A stretch of 16,217 nt of DNA from an uncultured Clostridia bacterium (GTDB lineage Bacteria; Bacillota; Clostridia; TANB77; CAG-508). The translations under genes and the position numbers were made by a program. The stretch spans positions 1 through 16,217 of the forward strand of contig CANRGM010000023.1 of NCBI GenBank assembly GCA_947630155.1. Direction: 5' to 3'. Under the pieces are notes generated by a model. It did no database searches, had not been told where the DNA came from, and was given only the letters and a program-made list of their open reading frames with translations. Shown here piece by piece: positions 6,807 through 14,393 of this stretch; the stretch's first letter is position 1, and each line of letters opens with the position of its first letter.

Positions 6807-7709
6807 TTATAAGATTTCTTCTTTTATAAATCTCTCTGGTGCATATGTTATAAAATTTTCTATATAGGCAATTCCTATATCTATTTTTGGTAACTCTATA
6901 TCAACTTTTATTTTTTTCATTTTATTTTTTTCTAGTTTTTCTGTTACTGTATCTTCTATTAACCAACCTATTCCTATATTCTTTCTAATCATTTTTAGAG
7001 TCATTTCTGTTGTTGATATTTCCATTATAGGATTTAATTTAATATTATGTTTTTCAAAAATTTCATCTATCTTTTGTCTTACAGAAGTACCTTCGTTTGG
7101 TAAAATAAGTGGTAATTCACTTATTTCTTCTTTTTTCATTATCTTATCTCCATATTGATTTACAAAATCCGCTTCTCCTACAAAAGCTGTGTTCAATGAT
7201 ATAATTCTCTTAGTTACTAAATCAAAATTATTTTTATATATTGGAAAACAATCTATTATAAAATCTAATTGGTGTTTTTCTAACATATATACCATATCAG
7301 TAGTAGATCTATTTTGTATATAAAATTTTATATTGGGATATTTTTTATTAAATCTCTCAATTTTATCTGCCAAATAAGAATTTCCTATATGTGTTGGAAC
7401 CCCAATTCTAATACTTCCTGAAAGCATTTCTTTTGATTCTTTTATACTTTGTTCGCCCAAATATATATAATCATATGCGTTTTTTATGTAGTAGTATAGT
7501 GTTTCTCCTTCTGGAGTAAGAGTTACACCTTTTGAATTTCTATAAAACAATTTAACATTCAACCCTTTTTCCAATTCTTTAATATTATAGCTTATTGCTG
7601 GTTGAGATATAAACAGTTTTTCAGAAGCCTTAGAAAAACTTTTACATTCTGTTACTGCATAAAAAGTTTTATATAAATTTAAATCCATATTATCGTTAAA
7701 ATTATTCAT
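6807..7709 (-). CDS. LysR-family transcriptional regulator
   Basis: A full-length (300-aa) LysR protein. Residues 8-73 form the winged helix-turn-helix with the signature SFSKASEKLFISQPAISYNIKELE split across 24-48, followed by a linker helix and a substrate-binding domain (about 93-300, starting with GSIRIGVPTHIGNSYL). LysR proteins bind DNA as tetramers and respond to small molecules. AAGGAGAT lies 7 bases before the ATG at 7709, which supports this start over Met8. Unlike many LysR genes it has no divergent neighbour: the next gene upstream points the same way, and the radical SAM operon downstream is separated by a terminator. Its target cannot be named from the window. Confidence 0.9.
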   Translation of the reverse strand: MNNFNDNMDLNLYKTFYAVTECKSFSKASEKLFISQPAISYNIKELEKGLNVKLFYRNSKGVTLTPEGETLYYYIKNAYDYIYLGEQSIKESKEMLSGSIRIGVPTHIGNSYLADKIERFNKKYPNIKFYIQNRSTTDMVYMLEKHQLDFIIDCFPIYKNNFDLVTKRIISLNTAFVGEADFVNQYGDKIMKKEEISELPLILPNEGTSVRQKIDEIFEKHNIKLNPIMEISTTEMTLKMIRKNIGIGWLIEDTVTEKLEKNKMKKIKVDIELPKIDIGIAYIENFITYAPERFIKEEIL

Positions 7710-7736
7710 AGTTTATCTCCTTACTATTTACTAAAT

Positions 7737-7811
7737 TCAATATTTATTGCTTTTATCTGTGCTGAATAGAGATTTCATTACTTCTCCATCAGTAAAATAG
7801 GCATAACACTT
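7737..7811 (-). pseudogene. Possible C-terminal gene fragment
   Basis: A 24-codon open stretch with protein-like composition (contains AYFTDGEVMKSLFSTDKSN) ends in TGA between the 74-aa gene and the LysR gene. It has no start or ribosome binding site. Together with the fragments at 8047-8305 and 8334-8453 it suggests a decayed gene cluster, but a stretch this short may be chance. Confidence 0.25.
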
Positions 7812-7825
7812 TTAACAATTGTAAT

Positions 7826-8050
7826 TTATCTTTCATCTTTCTCTATAATTTTATCTAATCCTTTATCAACTTCTTCCATTGTTCTAATAGGTAATCCATC
7901 AACTTTTAATCCTTCTCTCCAACTTAACATTTTTCTTGTCTTTTTTTCTACATAATCTTTTTCATGTAGACTATCCAGCTGTAAAATTTTATCAAATGGT
8001 AATCCAACTATTCTTTCAATAGATTTTTTTGTTTTTTCACTTAAATTCAT
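7826..8050 (-). CDS. Small protein of unknown function, 74 aa
   Basis: A highly charged, probably helical 74-aa protein beginning MNLSEKTKKSIERIVG and ending in RTMEEVDKGLDKIIEKDER. I do not recognise the family. It has a strong AAGGAGG 7 bases before the ATG. That ATG overlaps the TGA of a decayed upstream frame (ATGA), so it was once the second gene of a coupled pair, a layout often seen for toxin-antitoxin or accessory subunits. The partner is now broken (8047-8305), so this gene may be an orphan in decay. No membrane segment, Cys motif or catalytic signature is visible. Confidence 0.6.
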   Translation of the reverse strand: MNLSEKTKKSIERIVGLPFDKILQLDSLHEKDYVEKKTRKMLSWREGLKVDGLPIRTMEEVDKGLDKIIEKDER

Positions 8051-8305
8051 ATAAAATCCTCCTTAAAAACTACAATTTCTCTTTGTTGCTGTTTTAAATA
8101 TAATCCAATACCTGCCATTTTTCTTAATGCATGATGAGAGTTTTGGCCATTTAATATTTATCTTGTTAGGAGTAAAATATTGTTATTTTAATTTCCTAAA
8201 TTTACTTGATATAGCACATACAATTGAATCAATAAATTCATCAGTTCTTGTATATGAACCATTTGTCAATAAACCATATTTCATAAATTTTGTTTTAGGT
8301 GCATT
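8047..8305 (-). pseudogene. Frameshifted remnant of gene coupled to 74-aa ORF
   Basis: Two protein-like minus-strand stretches in different frames abut here. 8183-8305 encodes 40 residues including FMKYGLLTNGSYTRTDEFID, ending in TAA. 8047-8157 encodes 36 residues including SHHALRKMAGIGLYLKQQQR, ending in a TGA that overlaps the ATG of the downstream 74-aa gene. Neither has a start or ribosome binding site. They look like the C-terminal half of one former gene broken by frameshift and deletion. I cannot assign the family. Confidence 0.4.
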
Positions 8306-8333
8306 TTACACTTTAATACCAATATGCTAATTT

Positions 8334-8453
8334 CTAAAATGAATTAACCAATTTTGCTTGTTCTTCTAGATCTTCTTGTGTTTCAATTATAACGCCACCA
8401 ACATGTATATCATCTGCTTTTAATAACTGTAAATTACTCGTATAATGAACTTG
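8334..8453 (-). pseudogene. In-frame tail after HD-protein stop codon
   Basis: Directly after the TAG of the HD gene (8454-8456), the same frame stays open for 39 codons to TAG at 8334-8336. It encodes a plausible segment containing LLKADDIHVGGVIIETQEDL. It may be the former C-terminus of the HD protein cut off by a nonsense change, or the end of another gene fused by deletion. It has no start codon context of its own. Confidence 0.35.
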
Positions 8454-9029
8454 CTATCTCTGATATTCACTTTCTAGTTCGATTATTTGTTTTTTTATAT
8501 TGTTTAGAAATATTATTCTTTTATTTACTTTATCTGGATGATGTCCCATAGCATCTGCGTATTGCAGTTGCAATCTCTTTTTTACCATTTCTAATGTATT
8601 ATCTAAATTATCTACATCTATTACTGTATCATGAGTTCGTACTAAATAACATACTCTTTTAATAAATTCTTTATCATATTTTAATCTTGTTAATATTTTT
8701 TGTGTCATTTCATAGGAAACCTCTGCATGTCCATAAAAATGTCTGACTTCAGCATCTTGATATGAAAAGGGCTTACCTATATCATGTAATAAAGCTGCCA
8801 TTTTTATTTCTAAATCCTTTGTATTTAAATTATTTAATACTGCTAAAGTATGTTGCCAAACATCTAAATGGTGATGAGGATGTCTATGTTCAAATCCCAT
8901 CATATAATTAATTTCTGGTATTATCTCTAATAAAGTATTAATATTCTCATTAATTGATTCTACAATATCTTCGTAATTAAGAATTTCTTCTATTTTTTGT
9001 TTAGGTGATTTATAATTATATTCTTCCAT
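8454..9029 (-). CDS. HD-domain phosphohydrolase
   Basis: The 191-aa protein carries an HD domain: H54/D56 and H60 in HHHLDVWQHT, the HD pair at 82-83 in LLHDIGKP, H101 in HFYGHAEVSYEM, and H133/D134 in RTHD. HD proteins are metal-dependent phosphohydrolases acting on nucleotides or phosphodiesters. The sequence resembles the HD domain of bacterial tRNA CCA-adding enzymes (DVWQHTL, LLHDIGKP, FYGHAE), but no nucleotidyltransferase domain is attached, so it is a stand-alone version. GGAG lies 7 bases before the ATG. It starts 26 bases after the metal-chaperone gene and is probably co-transcribed with it. Its stop is followed in frame by a 39-codon tail, so the protein may be a shortened form. 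Confidence 0.85.
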   Translation of the reverse strand: MEEYNYKSPKQKIEEILNYEDIVESINENINTLLEIIPEINYMMGFEHRHPHHHLDVWQHTLAVLNNLNTKDLEIKMAALLHDIGKPFSYQDAEVRHFYGHAEVSYEMTQKILTRLKYDKEFIKRVCYLVRTHDTVIDVDNLDNTLEMVKKRLQLQYADAMGHHPDKVNKRIIFLNNIKKQIIELESEYQR

Positions 9030-9055
9030 ATACTTTCTCCATTCATTTTACCATT

Positions 9056-9262
9056 TCACCTTTTTACTTCAAAACCAATATCTTCAATCCTTTCTTTCAT
9101 AACACTTTCTGCTACTTTCTCTTTTGAAGTAACTGTAACTGTTCCAGTAACATGGTCTGCTATTACATTTTCAACTCCTTCAATATTTTTTAGAGCATTT
9201 TGAACTCTATTTTCACATCCATTACAAACCATTCCCTCAACTTTAATTATTGTTTCTTTCAT
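9056..9262 (-). CDS. CopZ-like heavy-metal-binding chaperone
   Basis: A 68-aa single HMA (ferredoxin-like) domain with the metal motif GMVCNGC; from the chosen start the ligands are C13 and C16. Such proteins carry Cu(I), or sometimes other soft metals, to a P1B-type ATPase or a repressor in the cytoplasm. The start is placed at the second ATG (9262), since AAAGGAAG stands 8 bases before it but only 2 bases before the first ATG (9268). No copper ATPase or CsoR gene is present in the window. It lies 74 bases after the metallopeptidase-like gene and 26 bases before the HD gene. Confidence 0.9.
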   Translation of the reverse strand: MKETIIKVEGMVCNGCENRVQNALKNIEGVENVIADHVTGTVTVTSKEKVAESVMKERIEDIGFEVKR

Positions 9263-9336
9263 TTTCATAACTTCCTTTCTTTTTTATTATTTATTTTAAA
9301 AACAAATTAATCTTTATCCCATTTAGTCTCATTTAA

Positions 9337-10980
9337 CTATTCTTTACCTGGTAAATCATCTTCGCAAACATCTTTATACCTTGTTTGCTTTACTTTAGGC
9401 ATACTATTTGCTAAGTTATGCGAGAAAACATCATTTGATGTTATAATATCATGTTGTTGTGAATCTGTTAAAAATTTTCCCCAATATCCTAAATTTGATA
9501 CTTCATTCATATTACCTTTAAAAATTATATTTTCAAAATCTCTCACAGTACTAAATAACTCATATTCATTAAGTTCTCTTCCTATAATTTGTTCAATTAT
9601 GTTCCTTATTTTTTTATCATAAGATTTAAGATGTTTATATGGAGTAATCAAATCACGCAATTGGTTTATATCCATCTTTTTCGAACTATTTTTCTTCTCC
9701 TTAATACTTTGAGATAATAATTCATCATATTTTTTCAATACTCTATCATTTGCATTTTTAAATTCTGGGAATTTATCCTGATCAATTTTAGAAGCGGACA
9801 TGAAACGATATATTAGAATATTAGTATATACGATATTTTGTACATTTTCTATATCTTTTTCATTATCAATATCATTACTTTGTGAGATACTTTGAGCTAT
9901 TAATTTGTTATTGATTTCTTCAGACATATTTGAAATTATTTCCAATTCTGATATGTCATTTTTATCAATATCACATGTAGTTACAAATTGATCTATTAAA
10001 ATATTTGTTAGAAGAATTTGCTTCATTCTGTATGTGGTACTTTCATTGCTTTTTTTAATACCTGGCAAAATAACTTTCTGCAATAATTTTCTTTGTATTT
10101 CAGTTGCAGCAATTTGGCGTGATTTGAAAAAAGGTTGTATATAATTTCTATACACTAGGTTTAATTCTTCCTGTTGAACTTTTCCTTCTTTTATGAAGCC
10201 TTTTTTTGTTAGTATATCCATAGTATTTTCACTAATTTTATCAATAGGTAATCCTTCATCTATATGATTTTTTAATGCAATAATATCTGTATATGCACAC
10301 ATAGCTCTTTCTGCTAAATATAATTCATCAAATTGTTGCATAAATACATCAAACTCGGTTTTATCCATATTAAATAAATCAGCAATTTCAAAATAATTGC
10401 CATCTCCTATTTTAAGAACATCTTTATTTTCACGAAACATTGCTAATTGTTTTATTATATTAACTTCACTGACATAGCTATTAGAAACGTTTATACATCT
10501 TAAATTAACCCATTCAGTAAAACCTTCATTTAATCCTCTTCCCTGTTCAGAAAACTCATATAGGCGATTACGAAATAGTAGCTTTATTTTTCTCAAAATA
10601 GTTGAATTGCCTGATAAACTAAGCATATTAGTTTTTACATAATTTTTTATATTTAGTTTTTTGGTATAATAATGACAGCCTGTACTATATGGGTTATGTC
10701 TAAACAGTGCGTGTATTCCTTCGTGTGATGCCACGTCTTTAGGAATATCATGAGTATTTATAGATTTAAACTTAGAATTGCCTACTTTAAAAATTATAAT
10801 ATATTTTTTAGTTACATCATATAGCCCTTCATCTATAACGTTTTTTGAACTAAACTTTACAAATCTAATATTTCTATCTAGAATTTTATACATTTCTTCC
10901 TTTGAGAATTTTTCTATGAATTCTGGAAATTTACTATAGCAGTCTTTTATCAAAAATTTAATAAATTCTTTTTTATTCAT
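9337..10980 (-). CDS. HExxH metallopeptidase-like protein
   Basis: The start is ATG 10980, with AAAGGAG 10 bases upstream; an in-frame TTG at 11001 would place this site inside the gene. The 547-aa product has HEGIH at 86-90 (zinc ligands and catalytic Glu87) and, 60 residues on, LNEGFTEW (150-157), whose Glu is a likely third ligand, as in gluzincin peptidases. No signal peptide or membrane segment is seen, so it is probably cytoplasmic. Residues 317-368 and 378-429 are an ungapped internal duplication offset by 61 (TNILIDQF/TNILIYRF, DIDKND/KIDQDK, AQSIS/SQSIK). The ATG overlaps the stop of the 75-aa gene by one base (TAATG), so the two are translationally coupled. The family is not one I can name; substrate unknown. 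Confidence 0.7.
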   Translation of the reverse strand: MNKKEFIKFLIKDCYSKFPEFIEKFSKEEMYKILDRNIRFVKFSSKNVIDEGLYDVTKKYIIIFKVGNSKFKSINTHDIPKDVASHEGIHALFRHNPYSTGCHYYTKKLNIKNYVKTNMLSLSGNSTILRKIKLLFRNRLYEFSEQGRGLNEGFTEWVNLRCINVSNSYVSEVNIIKQLAMFRENKDVLKIGDGNYFEIADLFNMDKTEFDVFMQQFDELYLAERAMCAYTDIIALKNHIDEGLPIDKISENTMDILTKKGFIKEGKVQQEELNLVYRNYIQPFFKSRQIAATEIQRKLLQKVILPGIKKSNESTTYRMKQILLTNILIDQFVTTCDIDKNDISELEIISNMSEEINNKLIAQSISQSNDIDNEKDIENVQNIVYTNILIYRFMSASKIDQDKFPEFKNANDRVLKKYDELLSQSIKEKKNSSKKMDINQLRDLITPYKHLKSYDKKIRNIIEQIIGRELNEYELFSTVRDFENIIFKGNMNEVSNLGYWGKFLTDSQQHDIITSNDVFSHNLANSMPKVKQTRYKDVCEDDLPGKE

Positions 10981-11207
10981 TAAAATACCACTCCTTTCCA
11001 AGAAGATGGTATATCGTATTTTTTATTTAGATACTTTAGTTTTTTCTTGTCTGTTACCAATTCATATGTTTCTCCAATTTTCTCTATATAAACAATCTTA
11101 CATCCATCCTTAATGCATTTATAAAAAACTCCTATATTGTCTTCATAAATTGTAACAGGATAAATATTTTTAAAGCTATTAGGTAATTCTAACTTTATCA
11201 TTATCAT
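10980..11207 (-). CDS. Small protein coupled to metallopeptidase gene
   Basis: A 75-aa protein, mostly beta-strand-like in pattern (KIVYIEKIGETYELV), ending in SWKGVVF. I do not recognise it. The start is uncertain: AGAGGTGA precedes ATG 11207 closely and ATG 11201 at a longer spacing; a GTG at 11213 is also in frame but lies inside the binding site. Its TAA overlaps the ATG of the metallopeptidase gene, so it may be a partner, inhibitor or regulator of that enzyme. It lies right after a promoter flanked by an inverted repeat (11233-11273). Confidence 0.6.
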   Translation of the reverse strand: MIMIKLELPNSFKNIYPVTIYEDNIGVFYKCIKDGCKIVYIEKIGETYELVTDKKKLKYLNKKYDIPSSWKGVVF

Positions 11208-11232
11208 TGTCACCTCTTTTTTCTACATTACT

Positions 11233-11273
11233 ATTATAACATTGCTATTTGTGAATTGTAAACAATGTTATAA
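11233..11273 (-). promoter_or_regulatory. Promoter flanked by 11-bp inverted repeat
   Basis: On the minus strand TTTACA (11262-11257), an 18-base spacer and TATAAT (11238-11233). TTATAACATTG (11234-11244) and CAATGTTATAA (11263-11273) are perfect inverted copies. One overlaps the -10 box and the other abuts the -35 box, a layout typical of an operator. It would drive the 75-aa protein and metallopeptidase genes. As RNA the repeat could also form a hairpin. Confidence 0.5.
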
Positions 11274-11292
11274 CAGATGAATATATTTGTTT

Positions 11293-13173
11293 TTATAATT
11301 CTAAATCATGACTTTTATATGAACTTTGATGGTATTTCTCTGACTTTTTGCTTTCAGTATCTACTTGTGCAAATTCCTCCTCATGACCTGCAGTAATATA
11401 TAAACTCTTATTTTGTAATGCTTCACTTAATTTTAATTTACCTGATTGAATTTTTCTTCTTATTATCGGATTTCTTATAAACTCCTTAAAGTTCCTTTGA
11501 ATTCTTGCTAAATTTTCAAGTTCATCTGTACTTGTTGTATTAATAATATCTTTTATATTATTTGAGAAAAATGTATTAAATTCATTTATGTATTCATTAC
11601 TCAAAATTTTTGGTGAATCAAATAATGTTTTTACAAATTCATTATCTGATATTTCTTTAATTTTTTGTACATTATTACTTTTTGGTTCTTTATTAAGAAG
11701 TTTTAGAATTTTTTCTTTAATTTTTGTAAACAAAGATTTCTTTCCATTTGTTTCCGCTTCTGCAATTATATCTGCAATTATATCTCCACTTGTATCTCCA
11801 CTTATAGATTTACTATGCTTATTTTTTGAATTACTATTTTTTCTTCTAATCTTTCCCTTTTCATTGTCTTTTTGTGCATCATCATTCAAATTATTATCAT
11901 TGTTTCTTTGTTGTAACATATCCAAAAATTTTACACATGTATTATAATCAAGAATACTAAGCATATTTAGACATAATTTATTTTTTTCATCATCAAATTT
12001 AAAGTTATCCTGAAAAACGCTATGCATACGCAAATCATTAAAATGTTTTGCTAATTCAACTGATCTAATATCACGTTTTTTGGAAGTAGTATCTTCTAAT
12101 ACTTTAGAAATTGTTTCATTAGACTGATTAATGTATTCAATATAAAATAATTTACCATTGTATAATAAATTAGTAAAAACTTCACCTTCAGATAAATTTA
12201 ATATATTTCTTCCTGCATAATTAAATTGTTTAAGATTAGGCATATTACTAAAGTCGAATGCTTGATTATTTTTTAATACTCCACTAGGTAAATATAAGGA
12301 TTTAAGATTAGTACATTCAGAAAATGCTCCATCTTGTATAATCAATGAGCTCTTAGAGTGAGGCATATCAGGTAATATATTAACTGTTTCTAAATTAACA
12401 CAATTACTAAAAGCACCAAAGTCAATTCTTTTTACATAAGGAGGTATAGTAATCTCTTTTAACGAAGAACATTCCTCAAATGCATTTTCCCCTATACTGG
12501 TTAAGAAATTTGGTAATTTTACTTTTTTAAGATTATAACATTCTGAAAAAGCCTTATTTCCAATTCCTTCTAATCCTATCGGTAAAGTTATTTCTTCAAG
12601 ATTTTCACAACCCAAAAACATTTCATCACTTATATATTCTATATTATCATTAAAAGAAAATGTTTTTAATGAAGTACAATTTGAAAAAACTGATTCTCCT
12701 ATTTTGGAAACTGTTTCAGGTAAATCTATTGATTTAAGGTTTGTACAATTAAAGAAGCATGAATCTAATATAGTTGTTACTCCATCTGGTATATGTATAT
12801 TGACTAGATTAGAACACCAGCTAAATAAGTATTCAGGTAGAATTTTAATATTGTTTGGTAATCTAACACTTTTCAATTTTTTGCATCCTCTAAAACATGC
12901 ATTGCCGATGGATGTTACAGAATCTGGAAATGTTACTTTTTCTAGGTTTGTACAATTTTTAAAACATTTGTTTCCAACAATCTCTACTTTATCTGGAATA
13001 TATACCTCTTGTAACAATTCCTCACCTATTCTGGTTGTACTTAAAAATAAACCATCTGATAATTCAACTATATTACCTTTTGGAAATACAAGCAAACCAA
13101 GACCTGTTTTATCATCCTTTTTTATACAAAATTTTTCTTTATTCCTTGTTATTCTATTATTACTCTTATCCAT
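11293..13173 (-). CDS. BspA-type leucine-rich-repeat protein (LRR_5)
   Basis: The 626-aa protein has about 11 repeats (residues 54 to ~315), the first nine exactly 23 residues long, of pattern LxxIxLPxxVxxIGxxxFxxCxN, the BspA / Treponema LRR_5 type used for protein binding. No signal peptide or anchor is present, unlike many BspA proteins, so it is likely cytoplasmic. A charged low-complexity stretch (about 430-470) leads to a helical C-terminal region of unknown family. AGGA lies 8 bases before the ATG. Four 12-base tandem units at 11759-11806 encode the repetitive ISGDTSGDIIADIIAE segment. It is transcribed away from the recombinase from a shared palindromic promoter, and lies just upstream of the small-protein/metallopeptidase pair, with which it may act. 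Confidence 0.8.
   Translation of the reverse strand: MDKSNNRITRNKEKFCIKKDDKTGLGLLVFPKGNIVELSDGLFLSTTRIGEELLQEVYIPDKVEIVGNKCFKNCTNLEKVTFPDSVTSIGNACFRGCKKLKSVRLPNNIKILPEYLFSWCSNLVNIHIPDGVTTILDSCFFNCTNLKSIDLPETVSKIGESVFSNCTSLKTFSFNDNIEYISDEMFLGCENLEEITLPIGLEGIGNKAFSECYNLKKVKLPNFLTSIGENAFEECSSLKEITIPPYVKRIDFGAFSNCVNLETVNILPDMPHSKSSLIIQDGAFSECTNLKSLYLPSGVLKNNQAFDFSNMPNLKQFNYAGRNILNLSEGEVFTNLLYNGKLFYIEYINQSNETISKVLEDTTSKKRDIRSVELAKHFNDLRMHSVFQDNFKFDDEKNKLCLNMLSILDYNTCVKFLDMLQQRNNDNNLNDDAQKDNEKGKIRRKNSNSKNKHSKSISGDTSGDIIADIIAEAETNGKKSLFTKIKEKILKLLNKEPKSNNVQKIKEISDNEFVKTLFDSPKILSNEYINEFNTFFSNNIKDIINTTSTDELENLARIQRNFKEFIRNPIIRRKIQSGKLKLSEALQNKSLYITAGHEEEFAQVDTESKKSEKYHQSSYKSHDLEL
11759..11806. repeat. 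Four 12-base tandem units inside LRR gene
   Basis: Units are TCTGCAATTATA twice, then TCTCCACTTGTA and TCTCCACTTATA. They keep the reading frame and encode repeated SGD/AD-type segments between the LRR domain and the C-terminal region. Such units can expand or contract by slippage. Confidence 0.7.
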
Positions 13174-13213
13174 TCTAGTAATCCTTTCTATAGTTTAATT
13201 TTGGATATTGTAT

Positions 13214-13271
13214 ATTTTACCATTTTTCCATATAAAGTCAATATTGACTTTTAATAAAACAATGATAAAAT
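13214..13271. promoter_or_regulatory. Back-to-back promoters sharing a palindrome
   Basis: AAAGTCAATATTGACTTT (13234-13251) is a perfect 18-bp palindrome. It contains TTGACT on the plus strand (13244-13249), which with 16 bases and TAAAAT (13266-13271) forms a promoter for the recombinase. It also contains TTGACT on the minus strand (13241-13236), which with 16 bases and TAAAAT (13219-13214) forms a promoter for the LRR gene. The two polymerases cannot bind together, and one dimeric regulator could block both. Confidence 0.65.
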
Positions 13272-13325
13272 TAAATTACCATTATGATTTATAAGTTTTT
13301 ACATCATATAGAAAGGAATGATTTC

Positions 13326-14300
13326 ATGATTAATACAGAAGGAAACCCATTTTTTTTAAACTCATTTTTGGACTATACTGCTACTATTTTGAATAAATCA
13401 CCTAATACTATAAAAGAATATAACTATGACCTTAATAACTTCTTAAAATTCATTCTGATGCATTTCAGAATGACGGATAAGAAAGACTTGAAAGAGATTG
13501 ACATTCATGATATGGATATTAAAATAATTTCTAAAATTACACTTGAAGATATACATGCATATCTCTTCTATTTAAAAAACAATTTTCAAAGCAAAGCTGC
13601 AACACGTGCTAGAAAAACTGCAAGTATACGAGTTTTCTTTAATTATTTATCCAATAAAGCTGGTTTGATTGAAAAAAATCCTGCTCAAAATTTGGAAACA
13701 CCAAAACAAGATAAACGTGTTCCTAAATACTTATCATTAGACGATAGTAAAAAATTGCTGGAAGTAGCTTCTAATATTGATGATAGAAACAAAGAAAGAG
13801 ATTTTGCTATAATTACTTTATTTTTGAATTGTGGTATGCGTCTTTCTGAATTAGTTGGTATAAATATTAAAGATATTAACTTCAATGATTGTAAATTAAA
13901 TGTTATTGGTAAAGGTAACAAAGAACGTACTATTTACCTAAATAAAGCTTGTATGAATGCTATCAATACATATTTATCAGTACGACCTAGAGATTGTGTA
14001 AAAAGTGATTCGCGTGATGCTCTATTTTTAAGTGAAAGAAAAGAACGAATTAGCAATAGAACAGTTCAATATATTGTTAAACAAGAATTATATAAAGCTG
14101 GCTTGGATACTAATAAATATTCTGTTCATAAACTTAGACATACAGCTGCTACTTTAATGTATCAATATGGTAATGTTGATATTAGAGCTTTACAAGAGCT
14201 TTTAGGCCATGAGAGTATTTCTACTACAGAAATTTATACACATGTTGCAAATGAACAAGTTCGTAATGCTGTTGAAAGTAATCCTTTAGCTAATCTTTAG
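13326..14300 (+). CDS. XerC/XerD-type tyrosine recombinase
   Basis: The start is ATG 13326, because GAAAGGA stands 8 bases before it; the frame is open back to 13284. The 324-aa protein has the usual two domains: SAM-like N-terminal core-binding domain (about 10-110) and catalytic domain (about 135-320). All catalytic residues are present: R172 (GMRLSEL), K196 (GKGNKE), H268 and R271 (HKLRHTA), H295 (LLGHES) and the nucleophile Y304 (TEIYTH). Length and sequence fit XerC/XerD, which resolve chromosome dimers, but integrases of mobile elements look alike. No dif or attachment site was recognised nearby. It is divergent from the LRR operon and convergent with dpaB. Confidence 0.85.
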   Translation: MINTEGNPFFLNSFLDYTATILNKSPNTIKEYNYDLNNFLKFILMHFRMTDKKDLKEIDIHDMDIKIISKITLEDIHAYLFYLKNNFQSKAATRARKTASIRVFFNYLSNKAGLIEKNPAQNLETPKQDKRVPKYLSLDDSKKLLEVASNIDDRNKERDFAIITLFLNCGMRLSELVGINIKDINFNDCKLNVIGKGNKERTIYLNKACMNAINTYLSVRPRDCVKSDSRDALFLSERKERISNRTVQYIVKQELYKAGLDTNKYSVHKLRHTAATLMYQYGNVDIRALQELLGHESISTTEIYTHVANEQVRNAVESNPLANL

Positions 14301-14321
14301 AGCAATTTTAATAGTCTAACC

Positions 14322-14372
14322 AATAATATAGAAGCGGAAACCTATTCTTACTTTCTCCGCTTCTATATTATT
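14322..14372. terminator. Hairpin between recombinase and dpaB
   Basis: AATAATATAGAAGCGGA (14322-14338) pairs perfectly with TCCGCTTCTATATTATT (14356-14372) around a 17-base loop. It lies between convergent genes and most likely terminates both, though the U runs are interrupted. Confidence 0.7.
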
Positions 14373-14393
14373 TATACATTCTATCTCCTACAT

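Noticed and set aside
8127..8330. 67-aa plus-strand open frame
   Set aside because: It has no ribosome binding site and lies antisense to the decayed minus-strand fragments, whose sequence looks more protein-like.
11234..11273. Inverted repeat as a dif or recombinase core site
   Set aside because: The arms are 18 bases apart, whereas XerCD sites have about 6; the promoter hexamers explain the layout better.
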